From the NCBI GenBank assembly GCA_022600955.1, contig JAHZJK010000017.1, positions 1 to 64,000 of the forward strand: a DNA stretch of 64,000 bases, written 5' to 3'. The stretch comes from Gammaproteobacteria bacterium. GTDB taxonomy: Bacteria > Pseudomonadota > Gammaproteobacteria > Steroidobacterales > Woeseiaceae. The notes under the pieces are model-generated. The model ran no database searches, was not told the DNA's origin, and worked only from the letters and a program-made list of their open reading frames with translations. Each line of letters opens with the position of its first letter. The first letter of the stretch is position 1. Positions 37,315 through 46,096 of the stretch are shown piece after piece. A program made the translations under genes and the position numbers.

Positions 37315-37707
37315 CTAGTTGATCTGGTTCGAAATCGCACCGAGTAGTTCGTCCTTGGTAAACGGCTTCGTCAGGTACTGCTCCGAACCAACTATGCGCC
37401 CGCGTGCGCGGTCGAACAGGCCATCCTTGCTGGATAGCATGATGACCGGCGTCTCTTTGAACACCTTGTTGTGCTTGATCAATGAGCAGGTTTCATAGCC
37501 GTCGAGTCGCGGCATCATGATGTCCACGAAAATCAGGTCTGGCTGGTGATCGGCGATTTTCGACAGAGCATCGAAGCCATCGATCGCCGTGAACACCTGG
37601 CAACCTTCTTTCGAAAGCAGCGTTTCTGCCGTTCGGCGGATTGTTTTACTGTCATCTATGACAAGTATTTTAAGCCCGCTAAGACTCGCGCGTGCGTTAC
37701 CAGACAC
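37315..37707 (-). CDS. pilG: response regulator PilG
   Basis: About 130 residues, single receiver domain: ILVIDDSKTIRRTAETLL, LIFVDIMMPRLDGYETC and PVIMLSSKDGLFDRARGRIV, with EQYLTKPFTKDEL. It heads the pilG-pilH-pilI-pilJ-chpA-chpC operon and by family acts on PilB-driven extension. The GTG at 37707 is used because GGGGA lies six bases before it; a TTG one codon upstream (37710) is too close to that site. Confidence 0.93.
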   Translation of the reverse strand: MSGNARASLSGLKILVIDDSKTIRRTAETLLSKEGCQVFTAIDGFDALSKIADHQPDLIFVDIMMPRLDGYETCSLIKHNKVFKETPVIMLSSKDGLFDRARGRIVGSEQYLTKPFTKDELLGAISNQIN

Positions 37708-37866
37708 CAATTTTCCCCAGGTTGAAAAACGACTTTTACCATATTGACATAAGTCCCGCCACGACGCGCGCCACGTTACGCAAAATCATGAGATTTCGGG
37801 TGCTTACGGCCGTTTTCACGGTATAGTTGGCCGCCACTCGCCCAAACACTCGCTGAAGCGGAAAAG

Positions 37867-38829
37867 ATGGCTGTAAAACCACTCAAAATTGGCATGATCA
37901 TGGACCCAATTGCGTCGATCACGCCGAAGAAAGACTCCTCACTCGCCATGCTGCTCGAAGCACAACGTCGCGGCGCTGAAATTCACTATTTCGAGCAACA
38001 CGACCTCAGCATGCTGTCGGGCAAGGCCATGGGCAGCTCAACCCGCCTCACCGTTCGCGATGACGACGATGACTGGTTCGAACTCGGCGCGCGCCAGGAT
38101 ATCGCGCTGGGCGAGCTTGATGCGATCCTGATGCGCAAGGATCCGCCTTTTGACATGGAGTACATCTACACGACCTACATTCTTGATCGTGCGGAACAGG
38201 CCGGTGCACTGATCGTCAACAAGCCGCAGGCATTGCGCGACATGAACGAGAAAGCCTATACAGCATGGTTTCCCGATCACACTCCGCTAACGCTTGTCAC
38301 TCGTTCAATGGCGGATATGAAGGCATTTCTTGCAAAAGAGGGCCGAGCCGTCGTGAAGCCTCTCGACGGCATGGGTGGACGCTCAATTTTTGTGGTCGAG
38401 AATGGCGACAAGAATGCCAACGTTATTTTCGAAACACTGACGGACTATGGTCGTCAATTTGCGATGGCGCAGGCCTATATCCCGGAGATTGTTGCCGGCG
38501 ACAAGCGCATCCTGCTGATTGACGGTGTTGCGGTGCCTTATGCTCTCGCTCGCATCCCGACTGGCGATGACAATCGCGGCAACATGGTGGCAGGTGCAGT
38601 CGCGAAAGGTCAGGAATTGTCGGACGCAGACCGTCGTATCTGCGATGTCATCGGACCGGTGTTACGAGAGCACGGCGTTTTGTTTTGCGGTATTGACGTG
38701 ATCGGCGACTACATGACCGAGGTCAACGTGACCAGTCCGACCGGTATTCGGGAGCTCGACCGCCAGTTTGACCTGAATATTGCCGGCTTGATGTTCGATG
38801 CGATCGAAAACGGGATTTCTGCGCGCTAG
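37867..38829 (+). CDS. gshB: glutathione synthetase
   Basis: 320 residues, family length. ATP-grasp enzyme: the N-terminus KIGMIMDPIASITPKKDSS and the nucleotide-binding VVKPLDGMGGRSIF, with ILLIDGVAVPYALARIP and VTSPTGIRELDR near the end, are diagnostic. It adds glycine to gamma-glutamylcysteine. It starts the gshB-tonB-like-yqgE-ruvX-pyrB run, an order shared with Pseudomonas and other gammaproteobacteria. Confidence 0.97.
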   Translation: MAVKPLKIGMIMDPIASITPKKDSSLAMLLEAQRRGAEIHYFEQHDLSMLSGKAMGSSTRLTVRDDDDDWFELGARQDIALGELDAILMRKDPPFDMEYIYTTYILDRAEQAGALIVNKPQALRDMNEKAYTAWFPDHTPLTLVTRSMADMKAFLAKEGRAVVKPLDGMGGRSIFVVENGDKNANVIFETLTDYGRQFAMAQAYIPEIVAGDKRILLIDGVAVPYALARIPTGDDNRGNMVAGAVAKGQELSDADRRICDVIGPVLREHGVLFCGIDVIGDYMTEVNVTSPTGIRELDRQFDLNIAGLMFDAIENGISAR

Positions 38830-38871
38830 TCCCTTGTTTATGTAAACAAATTGGCGGATTATGCGCGCCAA

Positions 38872-39780
38872 ATGGCCAATATTGCGCTGCAAACCGATCC
38901 ACTCGACGAGCTGCGTCTCGTCTCACCCGTCGCACCCGACCGGCTGCCGGCCATGCTGTTTCTCGCCGCCCTGATTCACGGCATCCTCATCATAGGCGTC
39001 ACGTTTAACCCGCAGATCGCTGACCAGTTCGCCGATGCGATATCGCTCGAGGTTACTATCGTTGCTGATGCCGATCAGCAGATCGATCGGCCGGACGAAG
39101 CCTCATACCTTGCTCAGGCCAGCCAGGAAGGCGGCGGCAATACCACGGAACAGGTGCGCCCTGCTGCGCCGCTACAGAGCGCGATGCCGGTCGACAATGA
39201 CGGTGTCGAAGATGGCTCGGCACTCGATGATGCGAAACCCCATCTTGAGTCTGCCGATGAAGTGCTTGCATCGCAGAATAACAGCGACCGCCAGATTGAG
39301 ATCGACCCTCGCGACGACCCGCAGCCTGATGCAGCGACCGCCATAGCGATGGAGGCCGGCAGTGAGGTCACTCTACCTTTGCCGCAGGAAGACGATGCGA
39401 CAATGCTGATCCGCGACGACGAACCACGCCAGCTGATTATCAGCGCCGATACGCGCGAATCCGTTGTCGCTGCGTACCTCGACGACTGGAAGCGAAGAAT
39501 CGAAGCCGTCGGCGATGCCTATCTGCCGCAGCTCAGCGAGCTGGATGGTATCAATGGCAGTCCGACCCTGATGGTCGCAATCGACACCAATGGCGACCTT
39601 CTCGAAGCTCAAATCCGGAAAACGAGTGGTTCGACGGTTCTCGACCTCGCGGCGCTGGATATTCTACAGCGCGCTTCGCCCTTCAATCCGTTTCCCGCTG
39701 AGGTCGCAGAGGAATACGACACGGTCCGCTTCGAGTACAAGTGGCTGTTCGGTGACTCCGTCGCCGCGAGTGCTCAGTAA
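38872..39780 (+). CDS. TonB-like energy transducer
   Basis: About 302 residues from the ATG at 38872 (MANIALQTDP); the frame opens seven codons earlier at a TTG, and no ribosome site settles the choice. One transmembrane helix at about 26-45 is followed by a long acidic, low-complexity periplasmic linker (about 60-185) and a C-terminal TonB-like domain (about 205-290: YLDDWKRRIEAVGDAYLPQ, ALDILQRASPFNPFPA). It follows gshB, as the tonB-family gene does in other gammaproteobacteria. Its partner receptors are unknown. Confidence 0.85.
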   Translation: MANIALQTDPLDELRLVSPVAPDRLPAMLFLAALIHGILIIGVTFNPQIADQFADAISLEVTIVADADQQIDRPDEASYLAQASQEGGGNTTEQVRPAAPLQSAMPVDNDGVEDGSALDDAKPHLESADEVLASQNNSDRQIEIDPRDDPQPDAATAIAMEAGSEVTLPLPQEDDATMLIRDDEPRQLIISADTRESVVAAYLDDWKRRIEAVGDAYLPQLSELDGINGSPTLMVAIDTNGDLLEAQIRKTSGSTVLDLAALDILQRASPFNPFPAEVAEEYDTVRFEYKWLFGDSVAASAQ

Positions 39781-39822
39781 CCGCAGCTTGTACCGCGCGC
39801 GCTAAGCGCGGATACTAAACCC

Positions 39823-40386
39823 ATGAGTACAGATGTCTCACTGACAAATCAGTTACTTATCGCGATGCCAGGCTTGGAAGATCCTAATTTTAGTGCGACC
39901 GTCACGCTGATTTGCGAACACAATGACGACGGTGCCCTTGGCATCATCATCAATCGCCCTTTGAACCTGCAGCTGTCGGGGCTTTTCGAGCAGCTCGCCG
40001 TCGACGACCCTGATCCTGACGCCGCGTCCGACCCGGTTTTGTCCGGCGGACCGGTCGGCACGGAGCGTGGCTTCGTATTGCACGATCGCAGCCATAGCTT
40101 TGAGAACACGTTGACTGTATCCGACGACATTCGGCTAACGTTGTCGCGGGACGTTATCGACGCGATCGCGACGGGCGACGGGCCCAGGAAATCGCTGGTC
40201 GCAATCGGCTATGCGGGCTGGGAAGCCGGACAACTTGAAGAAGAGATGCTGGCCAACTCATGGCTGAATGTGCCGGCGACCCCGGAGTTGGTTTTCGATA
40301 CCCCGTTCTCCGAACGCTGGAACAGCGCCGCCCTCTCTCTCGGCATCGATATCGCCAGTATCTCGCCGGACGCCGGCCACGCCTGA
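39823..40386 (+). CDS. YqgE/AlgH family protein
   Basis: 187 residues. The UPF0301 signature is complete: LLIAMPGLEDPNFSATVTLICEH, ALGIIINRPL, VLSGGPVGTERGFVLH and a C-terminal VPATPELVFDTPFSERWNSA. Function of the family is unsettled; it is widely found beside ruvX, as here. The stop TGA is followed immediately by the GTG start of ruvX. Confidence 0.93.
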   Translation: MSTDVSLTNQLLIAMPGLEDPNFSATVTLICEHNDDGALGIIINRPLNLQLSGLFEQLAVDDPDPDAASDPVLSGGPVGTERGFVLHDRSHSFENTLTVSDDIRLTLSRDVIDAIATGDGPRKSLVAIGYAGWEAGQLEEEMLANSWLNVPATPELVFDTPFSERWNSAALSLGIDIASISPDAGHA

Positions 40387-40812
40387 GTGACCAGGCCAAG
40401 AACCCTGCTTGCCTTCGATTTCGGGCTGCGACGTATTGGCGTTGCGGTCGGCCAGGACGTGACTGCCTCCGCAAGCCCATTGGGGGTCGTTGCAAACCGG
40501 GACGACGGCGTTGACCACGATGCGATTGCCGCATTGATAGACGAATGGCGGCCCAGTGAAATTGTGGTTGGCATGCCATCGCATGCGGACGGCTCTGCCA
40601 GCACCCTGCAAGAGCCGGTCGAAGCGTTCATAGAAGAACTGCTCAGGTATGCGTTGCCGGTCTCCACTGTGGACGAACGCTATACTTCGGTCGAGGCTGA
40701 GCGCGTACTCAAGCAAGCCAGAACCTCCGGTTCGCGCGGCAAGATTTCCAGGGAAATGATAGACAGTGCTGCCGCAGTATTTATCGCTGAAAGATACCTC
40801 TCTTCTGGGTAG
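40387..40812 (+). CDS. ruvX: RuvX/YqgF family Holliday junction resolvase / pre-16S RNase
   Basis: 141 residues, RNase H fold. The start LAFDFGLRRIGVAVGQ carries the first catalytic aspartate, VGMPSHADGSAS and VDERYTSVEAERVL follow, and the C-terminal DSAAAVFIAERYL carries the last. E. coli YqgF processes the 16S 5' end and related enzymes resolve junctions. It begins at GTG directly after the yqgE stop. Confidence 0.94.
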   Translation: MTRPRTLLAFDFGLRRIGVAVGQDVTASASPLGVVANRDDGVDHDAIAALIDEWRPSEIVVGMPSHADGSASTLQEPVEAFIEELLRYALPVSTVDERYTSVEAERVLKQARTSGSRGKISREMIDSAAAVFIAERYLSSG

Positions 40813-40824
40813 AATGCCCCCGCG

Positions 40825-41799
40825 ATGGACCAAGATGACAACCAACTTCAGTTTGATGCGCAGGGCAACTTGCGTCATCTGCTGTCGTTGCAGGGAATTG
40901 ACAGGTCGCTGCTGACCGAAATACTCAACGATGCGGAATCCTATCTGACGGAGCCTGGCGCACCACCTGCTCGTGGCACGTCGCTTGCCGGCCGTACTGT
41001 AGGCAACCTGTTCTTTGAGCCAAGCACACGAACGCGCGCGTCATTCGATCTGGCTGGTCGCCGTCTCGGCGCTGATGTGCTGAACCTTGACGTCAATACT
41101 TCCTCGCGCAAGAAAGGCGAGAGCATTCTCGACACGATATACACGCTGGAAGCGATGCACGTTGATGTCATGGTGGTGCGGGATGCGAGCGACGGTGTTC
41201 CTGCTTATATTGCACGCAACGTGAAAGACCACGTAAGCGTCCTCAACGCAGGCGAATCCGATGTTTCGCATCCGACCCAGGGGTTACTGGATGTGTTGAC
41301 TATTCGCCAACACAATCCGGATTTCGCAAATATGGCGGTAGCGATCGTCGGTGACATACAGCATTCACGTGTCGCGACCTCAGCGTCGCAGGCACTGCAA
41401 ACGCTTGGCGTGGGTGAGCTCCGCCTGATCTCGCCACCGGCACTGGCGCCAGATGCGGAACGGTTTCCGGGCGCGAGAATCGTCGACAACATTGCCGCCG
41501 GCCTGAAAGACGCTGACGTCGTCATAGCGCTGCGAATACAACGTGAACGGATCGGCAATCTGGACGGCGTGCCGGGCATCGATGAGTACTTCTCCAACTT
41601 CGGAGTCAGCACCGAAAACATGAAGCACGCGAAACCGAATGCCATTGTCATGCATCCTGGCCCGATGAACCGCGGTATCGAGATTGAGGGTGCGCTGGCC
41701 GATGGACCCCGTTCTGTTATTACGCAGCAAGTCACCAACGGCGTTGCAGTTCGTATGGCGGTGCTCAAGCGCATCGGCAAACGAATGAGCGGCCAGTGA
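40825..41799 (+). CDS. pyrB: aspartate carbamoyltransferase catalytic subunit
   Basis: 324 residues. Carbamoyl-phosphate binding FFEPSTRTRASFDLAGRRLG, then SRKKGESILDT, LLDVLTIR and VMHPGPMNRGIEI. It is the first committed step of pyrimidine synthesis. A regulatory pyrI is not seen; a GTGA overlap couples it to the PyrK-like gene that follows. Pseudomonas-type relatives have pyrR before and an inactive pyrC-like gene after it; neither is here. Confidence 0.97.
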   Translation: MDQDDNQLQFDAQGNLRHLLSLQGIDRSLLTEILNDAESYLTEPGAPPARGTSLAGRTVGNLFFEPSTRTRASFDLAGRRLGADVLNLDVNTSSRKKGESILDTIYTLEAMHVDVMVVRDASDGVPAYIARNVKDHVSVLNAGESDVSHPTQGLLDVLTIRQHNPDFANMAVAIVGDIQHSRVATSASQALQTLGVGELRLISPPALAPDAERFPGARIVDNIAAGLKDADVVIALRIQRERIGNLDGVPGIDEYFSNFGVSTENMKHAKPNAIVMHPGPMNRGIEIEGALADGPRSVITQQVTNGVAVRMAVLKRIGKRMSGQ

Positions 41800-42686
41800 T
41801 TACAGCGGCACAGCAACAAGCGCAACAGAATCGCGACACGATTTTTGTAGAAGACGGCACACTGCTTTCGGTAGACGTTTTTCCAGGCGAGCAATTCATC
41901 ATGCGCATACGGGCGCCGAAGTGTGCCGCGGCCGCAGAACCGGGAAGCTTCGCACATCTTACGTGTGACCCATCACTGCCCATGCGGCGGCCATTGTCGA
42001 TAATGCGTGTCGGCGGTGACTGGATCGAGATTCTGTTCAAAATTGTCGGCCAGGGCCTGCGCCTTTTGTCACAGAAGCAGCCCGGCGACACGATTAGTGT
42101 CCTCGGACCCATCGGACGCGCGTTCAAACATTCGCCGGATCGCCCGAACACACTGCTGATAGGTGGCGGCGTCGGTATTCCGCCGATGGTGTACCTGGCG
42201 GACCATCTCCGGCAACAGGGCGCAGAATGGAAACCGCTTGCAATCCTCGGTTCCGAAATCCCGTTTCCGTTCGAACTGCAAGCATCACGGATCTCAACAC
42301 CGTGGCTCGATGCGGCGGTGAACAACACTATGCCGCTTTTGGAAGAATGGGGCATACCCTGCCGACTTGCGACACTTGCGGGATTCGTGGGTTGTTACGA
42401 GGGCTATGTCACCGATCTGGCGGAGCAATGGCTCGCCACGCTGGACGACGATGCACTTGGCAAAACGGAGATATTTTCCTGTGGGCCGACGCCGATGCTG
42501 AAAGCAGTGGCCGGATTAGCCGAAAAATATGGCCTGCCCTGCCAGGTATCGCTGGAGGAATTCATGGCGTGTGCCGTTGGTGGCTGCGCGGGCTGCACGG
42601 TGCTCGTTGACACAGCCGATGGCAGGGCGATGAAGCGTGTATGCGTTGACGGTCCGGTGTTCGACGCCGCTACGGTCGTCTGGTAA
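41796..42686 (+). CDS. dihydroorotate dehydrogenase electron-transfer subunit-like (PyrK-like) flavoprotein
   Basis: 296 residues. FAD domain with MRRPLSIMRVGGDWIEI (the RPLS flavin motif), a NAD-binding region GGGVGIPPMVYLADHLR (about 125), and a C-terminal 2Fe-2S cluster site SLEEFMACAVGGCAGCTVL with the last cysteine in KRVCVDGPVF. This is the PyrK arrangement of class 1B dihydroorotate dehydrogenases. It starts at GTG overlapping the pyrB stop. No pyrD gene is in the window, so its partner must lie elsewhere or it serves another dehydrogenase. Confidence 0.87.
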   Translation: MITAAQQQAQQNRDTIFVEDGTLLSVDVFPGEQFIMRIRAPKCAAAAEPGSFAHLTCDPSLPMRRPLSIMRVGGDWIEILFKIVGQGLRLLSQKQPGDTISVLGPIGRAFKHSPDRPNTLLIGGGVGIPPMVYLADHLRQQGAEWKPLAILGSEIPFPFELQASRISTPWLDAAVNNTMPLLEEWGIPCRLATLAGFVGCYEGYVTDLAEQWLATLDDDALGKTEIFSCGPTPMLKAVAGLAEKYGLPCQVSLEEFMACAVGGCAGCTVLVDTADGRAMKRVCVDGPVFDAATVVW

Positions 42687-42697
42687 TACTCGCCTTA

Positions 42698-43756
42698 CTA
42701 GCCGCCGAAATTGACCTTCGCTTCGAGGTTGGCGCGCGAATCAGCATGTGACATCGCCTCGTCCATAGTGATCGTACCGTCTTTGTACAATTGCAACAGT
42801 GCATCGTCGAAGTTTTGCATGCCCTGCTCACCACTGTCTTTGTGAGCTTCCTTAACCGCTGAAATATCACCTTTCAGAATCAGGTCTTTGATATGCGGAG
42901 TGTTCAGCATCAGTTCGACTGCCGCGACACGCTTGCCGTTGCGAGCACGCACCAGGCGCTGTGAGAGAATCGCGCGCAAGTAATGCGCAAGATCCATGAA
43001 CACCTGCGCATGTTGTTCCTGCGGGAACATATTGATGATGCGATCCAGCGTCTCGGGCGCGTTGTTTGAGTGCACTGTCGCGAGAACCAGGTGACCTGTA
43101 CCGGCCATGTCCAGGGCGGCACGCATCGACTCAATATCTCGAATCTCGCCAATCTGGATGACATCAGGCGCACCGCGCACAGCACTCTTCAGGGCGCGCG
43201 CATAGGAACGCGTATCCAGGCCAACTTCACGCTGATTGATGATTGACTGCTTGTTCGGGTGCAGAAATTCGATCGGGTCCTCGATGGTCAGGATATGCGA
43301 CGAGGTCTTCTCGTTACGGTGGTTGATCATTGCCGCCAGGGTCGTCGACTTACCCGCGCCCGTCGAACCCACCATCAAGACCAGGCCGCGACGTAACATG
43401 ACCAGCTCTTTGAGCTGCTCTGGCATGCCAAGCTCGTCAAGCGTTGGCAACTCCGAAGTGATGTAGCGCAACACCATGGCGACACTGCCGCGTTGGTGAA
43501 AAACGTTCACACGAAAACGCCCCAGACCCTGTTCCGACAACGCGAAATCGATTTCGAGTTCCTTGTTGAACTGGTCCATCTGCTCTTCGGTCATGAGCTC
43601 GAATGCCGCCTGCTTTACCATCTTCGGCGTCATCTCAAGTTTGTTGACCGGCATTATCTTGCCTTCGATCTTGATCTTGGCCGGAGAGAACGGCGCAAAG
43701 AAAAGGTCAGATGCCTTCTTCTCGACCATCAGCTTGAATAGTGGTTTGACGTTCAT
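42698..43756 (-). CDS. third PilT/PilU-family ATPase (paralogue)
   Basis: 352 residues. PilT-like ATPase with Walker A GSTGAGKSTTLA, the Asp box IEDPIEFLH, Walker B VIQIGEIRD and the His box HLVLATVHSNNAPETLDRI. In place of the AIRNLIRE motif of PilT it has HIKDLILKGD, similar to PilU. It starts 19 nt after pilU. Gammaproteobacteria usually have only pilT and pilU here, so this is a further paralogue, perhaps modulating retraction. Convergent with the PyrK-like gene. Confidence 0.9.
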   Translation of the reverse strand: MNVKPLFKLMVEKKASDLFFAPFSPAKIKIEGKIMPVNKLEMTPKMVKQAAFELMTEEQMDQFNKELEIDFALSEQGLGRFRVNVFHQRGSVAMVLRYITSELPTLDELGMPEQLKELVMLRRGLVLMVGSTGAGKSTTLAAMINHRNEKTSSHILTIEDPIEFLHPNKQSIINQREVGLDTRSYARALKSAVRGAPDVIQIGEIRDIESMRAALDMAGTGHLVLATVHSNNAPETLDRIINMFPQEQHAQVFMDLAHYLRAILSQRLVRARNGKRVAAVELMLNTPHIKDLILKGDISAVKEAHKDSGEQGMQNFDDALLQLYKDGTITMDEAMSHADSRANLEAKVNFGG

Positions 43757-43775
43757 CGGTCAGTCCCTGTCGTGC

Positions 43776-44933
43776 TCAGAAAGTCTGAGCAGTATCCTCT
43801 TCCATGATGCGCAAGCTCTCTGACTGCTGATCGGCAATCGCGGAGTCCCGCTTACTTTCGAGTTTGATTCGCAATCTGAGTTCGTTCTTCGAGTCAGCGT
43901 TGCGCATGGCTTCTTCATAGCTGATCGTGCCGTCCTCGTACAGCGAGAACAGCGACTGATCGAATGTCTGCATGCCGAGTCGCGTTGACTTGGACATGAT
44001 CTCTTTGATCTGGCCAACCTCGCCCTTGAAGATCAGGTCCTGAATCAACGGTGTATTGAGCAGAATCTCCATTGAGGCGACACGCCCGATGCCACCTTCA
44101 CGTGGCACGAGTCGCTGTGAAATGAATGCTTTGGTGTTCAGCGACAGGTCCATGAGCAATTGCTGACGCCGCTCTTCAGGGAAGAAGTTGATTATTCGGT
44201 CAAGCGCCTGATTCGCACTGTTTGCGTGCAGCGTCGCGAGACACAGATGACCGGTCTCGGCGAACTGAATGCCGTATTCCATCGTTTCCTTGTCGCGGAT
44301 TTCACCAATCAGGATGACATCCGGTGCCTGTCGCAATGTGTTTTTCAGCGCGGCATGCCAGGATTCCGTATCAACGCCAACCTCGCGCTGCGTAATGACG
44401 CAGCCCTTATGTGGGTGTACGTACTCGATCGGATCTTCGACCGACACAATATGGCCGCGAGAATTTTCATTGCGGTGACCGATCATCGCTGCGAGCGTTG
44501 TCGACTTACCGGAACCTGTACCGCCAACGATGATGCAAAGACCGCGCTTGTTCATAACGACGTCTTTGAGGATGGGTGGTAGCTCGAGGTCTTCCAGTGT
44601 CGGAATCTCGGTCGTGATCGTACGCAACACCGCGCCAACCATGCCTTGCTGGATAAACGCACTGACACGGAAGCGACCTATACCCTGCGGCGCGATAGCG
44701 AAATTCGACTCGTTGGTCGCGTCGAATTCCTTGATCTGTTTGTCGTTCATGATCGAACGCACCATGATCGCAGCCTGATCGGCTTTCAGCGGCGTATCGG
44801 TCGCCTTGTGGATAGTGCCGTCAACTTTGATCGCTGGGGGAAAACCCGCTGTGATGAACAAGTCCGAACCTTCCCGTTCGACCATCTTGCGCAACAAATT
44901 TTGCGTAAGTCGTACCGCTTGTTCGCGTTCCAT
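43776..44933 (-). CDS. pilU: type IV pilus retraction ATPase PilU
   Basis: 385 residues, PilU length. N-terminus LLRKMVEREGSDLFITAGFPP, Walker A GGTGSGKSTTLA, VEDPIEYVHPHKGC, Walker B VILIGEIRD, and His box HLCLATLHANSANQALDRI match PilU of Pseudomonas closely; instead of PilT's AIRNLIR it has LIQDLIFKGEV. PilU works with PilT to raise retraction force. It starts 38 nt after pilT. Confidence 0.93.
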   Translation of the reverse strand: MEREQAVRLTQNLLRKMVEREGSDLFITAGFPPAIKVDGTIHKATDTPLKADQAAIMVRSIMNDKQIKEFDATNESNFAIAPQGIGRFRVSAFIQQGMVGAVLRTITTEIPTLEDLELPPILKDVVMNKRGLCIIVGGTGSGKSTTLAAMIGHRNENSRGHIVSVEDPIEYVHPHKGCVITQREVGVDTESWHAALKNTLRQAPDVILIGEIRDKETMEYGIQFAETGHLCLATLHANSANQALDRIINFFPEERRQQLLMDLSLNTKAFISQRLVPREGGIGRVASMEILLNTPLIQDLIFKGEVGQIKEIMSKSTRLGMQTFDQSLFSLYEDGTISYEEAMRNADSKNELRLRIKLESKRDSAIADQQSESLRIMEEDTAQTF

Positions 44934-44971
44934 TGTCCTCTGCTCCCTTAAGCCACGGTGTCACCGCAAGC

Positions 44972-46012
44972 CTAGAAATTTTCCTTATTGACGGCTCTGA
45001 AGCGCGCCTCTTCTTTGTTGATCAGGCCCTTGCCCATCAGCTCCTGCAGATTTTGATCGAGCGTCTGCATGCCAGAACCCTGACCGGTCTGAATCGCGGA
45101 ATACATCTGCGCGATTTTGCCTTCACGAATCAGGTTCCTGATCGCAGGCGTGCCGATCATGATCTCGTGAGCGGCAATGCGTCCTCCGCCAACTTTCTTC
45201 AACAGAGTCTGCGAAATAACGGCGCGAAGAGATTCGGACAGCATCGCCCGAACCATCTCTTTCTCAGCAGCCGGAAAAACGTCAACGACTCGGTCAATCG
45301 TCTTCGCGGCTGAGCTTGTATGCAGCGTGCCGAACACAAGGTGACCGGTTTCGGCACCGGTAAGCGCCAGTCGAATTGTCTCGAGATCACGCAACTCACC
45401 AACAAGAATGACGTCAGGGTCTTCACGCAACGCCGAACGCAACGCCTCGTTAAAACCGAGCGTGTCTCGATGCACTTCGCGCTGGTTGATCAGTGACTTT
45501 TTGGATTCGTGTACAAACTCGATGGGATCCTCGATCGTGAGAATGTGGTCGGGTTTGTTTTCGTTGATGTAGTCAACCATTGCGGCGAGCGTCGTCGATT
45601 TGCCTGAGCCCGTCGGGCCTGTAACAAGTACGATGCCGCGTGGATGCATCGAAATATCTTTGAAGATCGGCGGCGCACCCAGGTCCTCAAGCGTCAGAAT
45701 CTCCGACGGAATGGTCCTGAACACAGCAGCTGAGCCACGATTCTGGTTGTAGGCATTGACGCGAAAACGTGCCAGTTTCGGGATTTCGAACGAGAAATCG
45801 GTCTCGAGAAACTCCTCGTAGTCCTTGCGCTGCTTGTCATTCATGATGTCGTACACCATGCTATTGACATCCTTGTGGGTGAGCGCCGGCATGTTGATTC
45901 GCTTGATGTCACCATCAACGCGAATCATGGGCGGCACACCACCTGACAAGTGCAGGTCGGAGGCGTTGTTCTTTACCGTGAACGACAATAGCTGGGCAAC
46001 GTCGACGGCCAT
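44972..46012 (-). CDS. pilT: type IV pilus retraction ATPase PilT
   Basis: About 346 residues from the ATG at 46012 (MAVDVAQLLSFTVKNNASDLH), which has GGGAGAAAT before it; the open frame extends 27 codons further without support. Walker A GPTGSGKSTTLAAMVDY, ILTIEDPIEFVH, Walker B VILVGELRD, His box HLVFGTLHTSSAAKTIDRV, and the retraction motif AIRNLIREGK near residue 270 are all intact. It powers pilus retraction and twitching, the output controlled by the pil-chp cluster in this window. Divergent from yggS. Confidence 0.96.
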   Translation of the reverse strand: MAVDVAQLLSFTVKNNASDLHLSGGVPPMIRVDGDIKRINMPALTHKDVNSMVYDIMNDKQRKDYEEFLETDFSFEIPKLARFRVNAYNQNRGSAAVFRTIPSEILTLEDLGAPPIFKDISMHPRGIVLVTGPTGSGKSTTLAAMVDYINENKPDHILTIEDPIEFVHESKKSLINQREVHRDTLGFNEALRSALREDPDVILVGELRDLETIRLALTGAETGHLVFGTLHTSSAAKTIDRVVDVFPAAEKEMVRAMLSESLRAVISQTLLKKVGGGRIAAHEIMIGTPAIRNLIREGKIAQMYSAIQTGQGSGMQTLDQNLQELMGKGLINKEEARFRAVNKENF

Positions 46013-46096
46013 ATTTCTCCCTCTTTTATGTAGGCCGGACTTACCATAACCCGGCACAGAATTGAGCCTAGTATAGCGAAGCACCGGGACCAAAAC

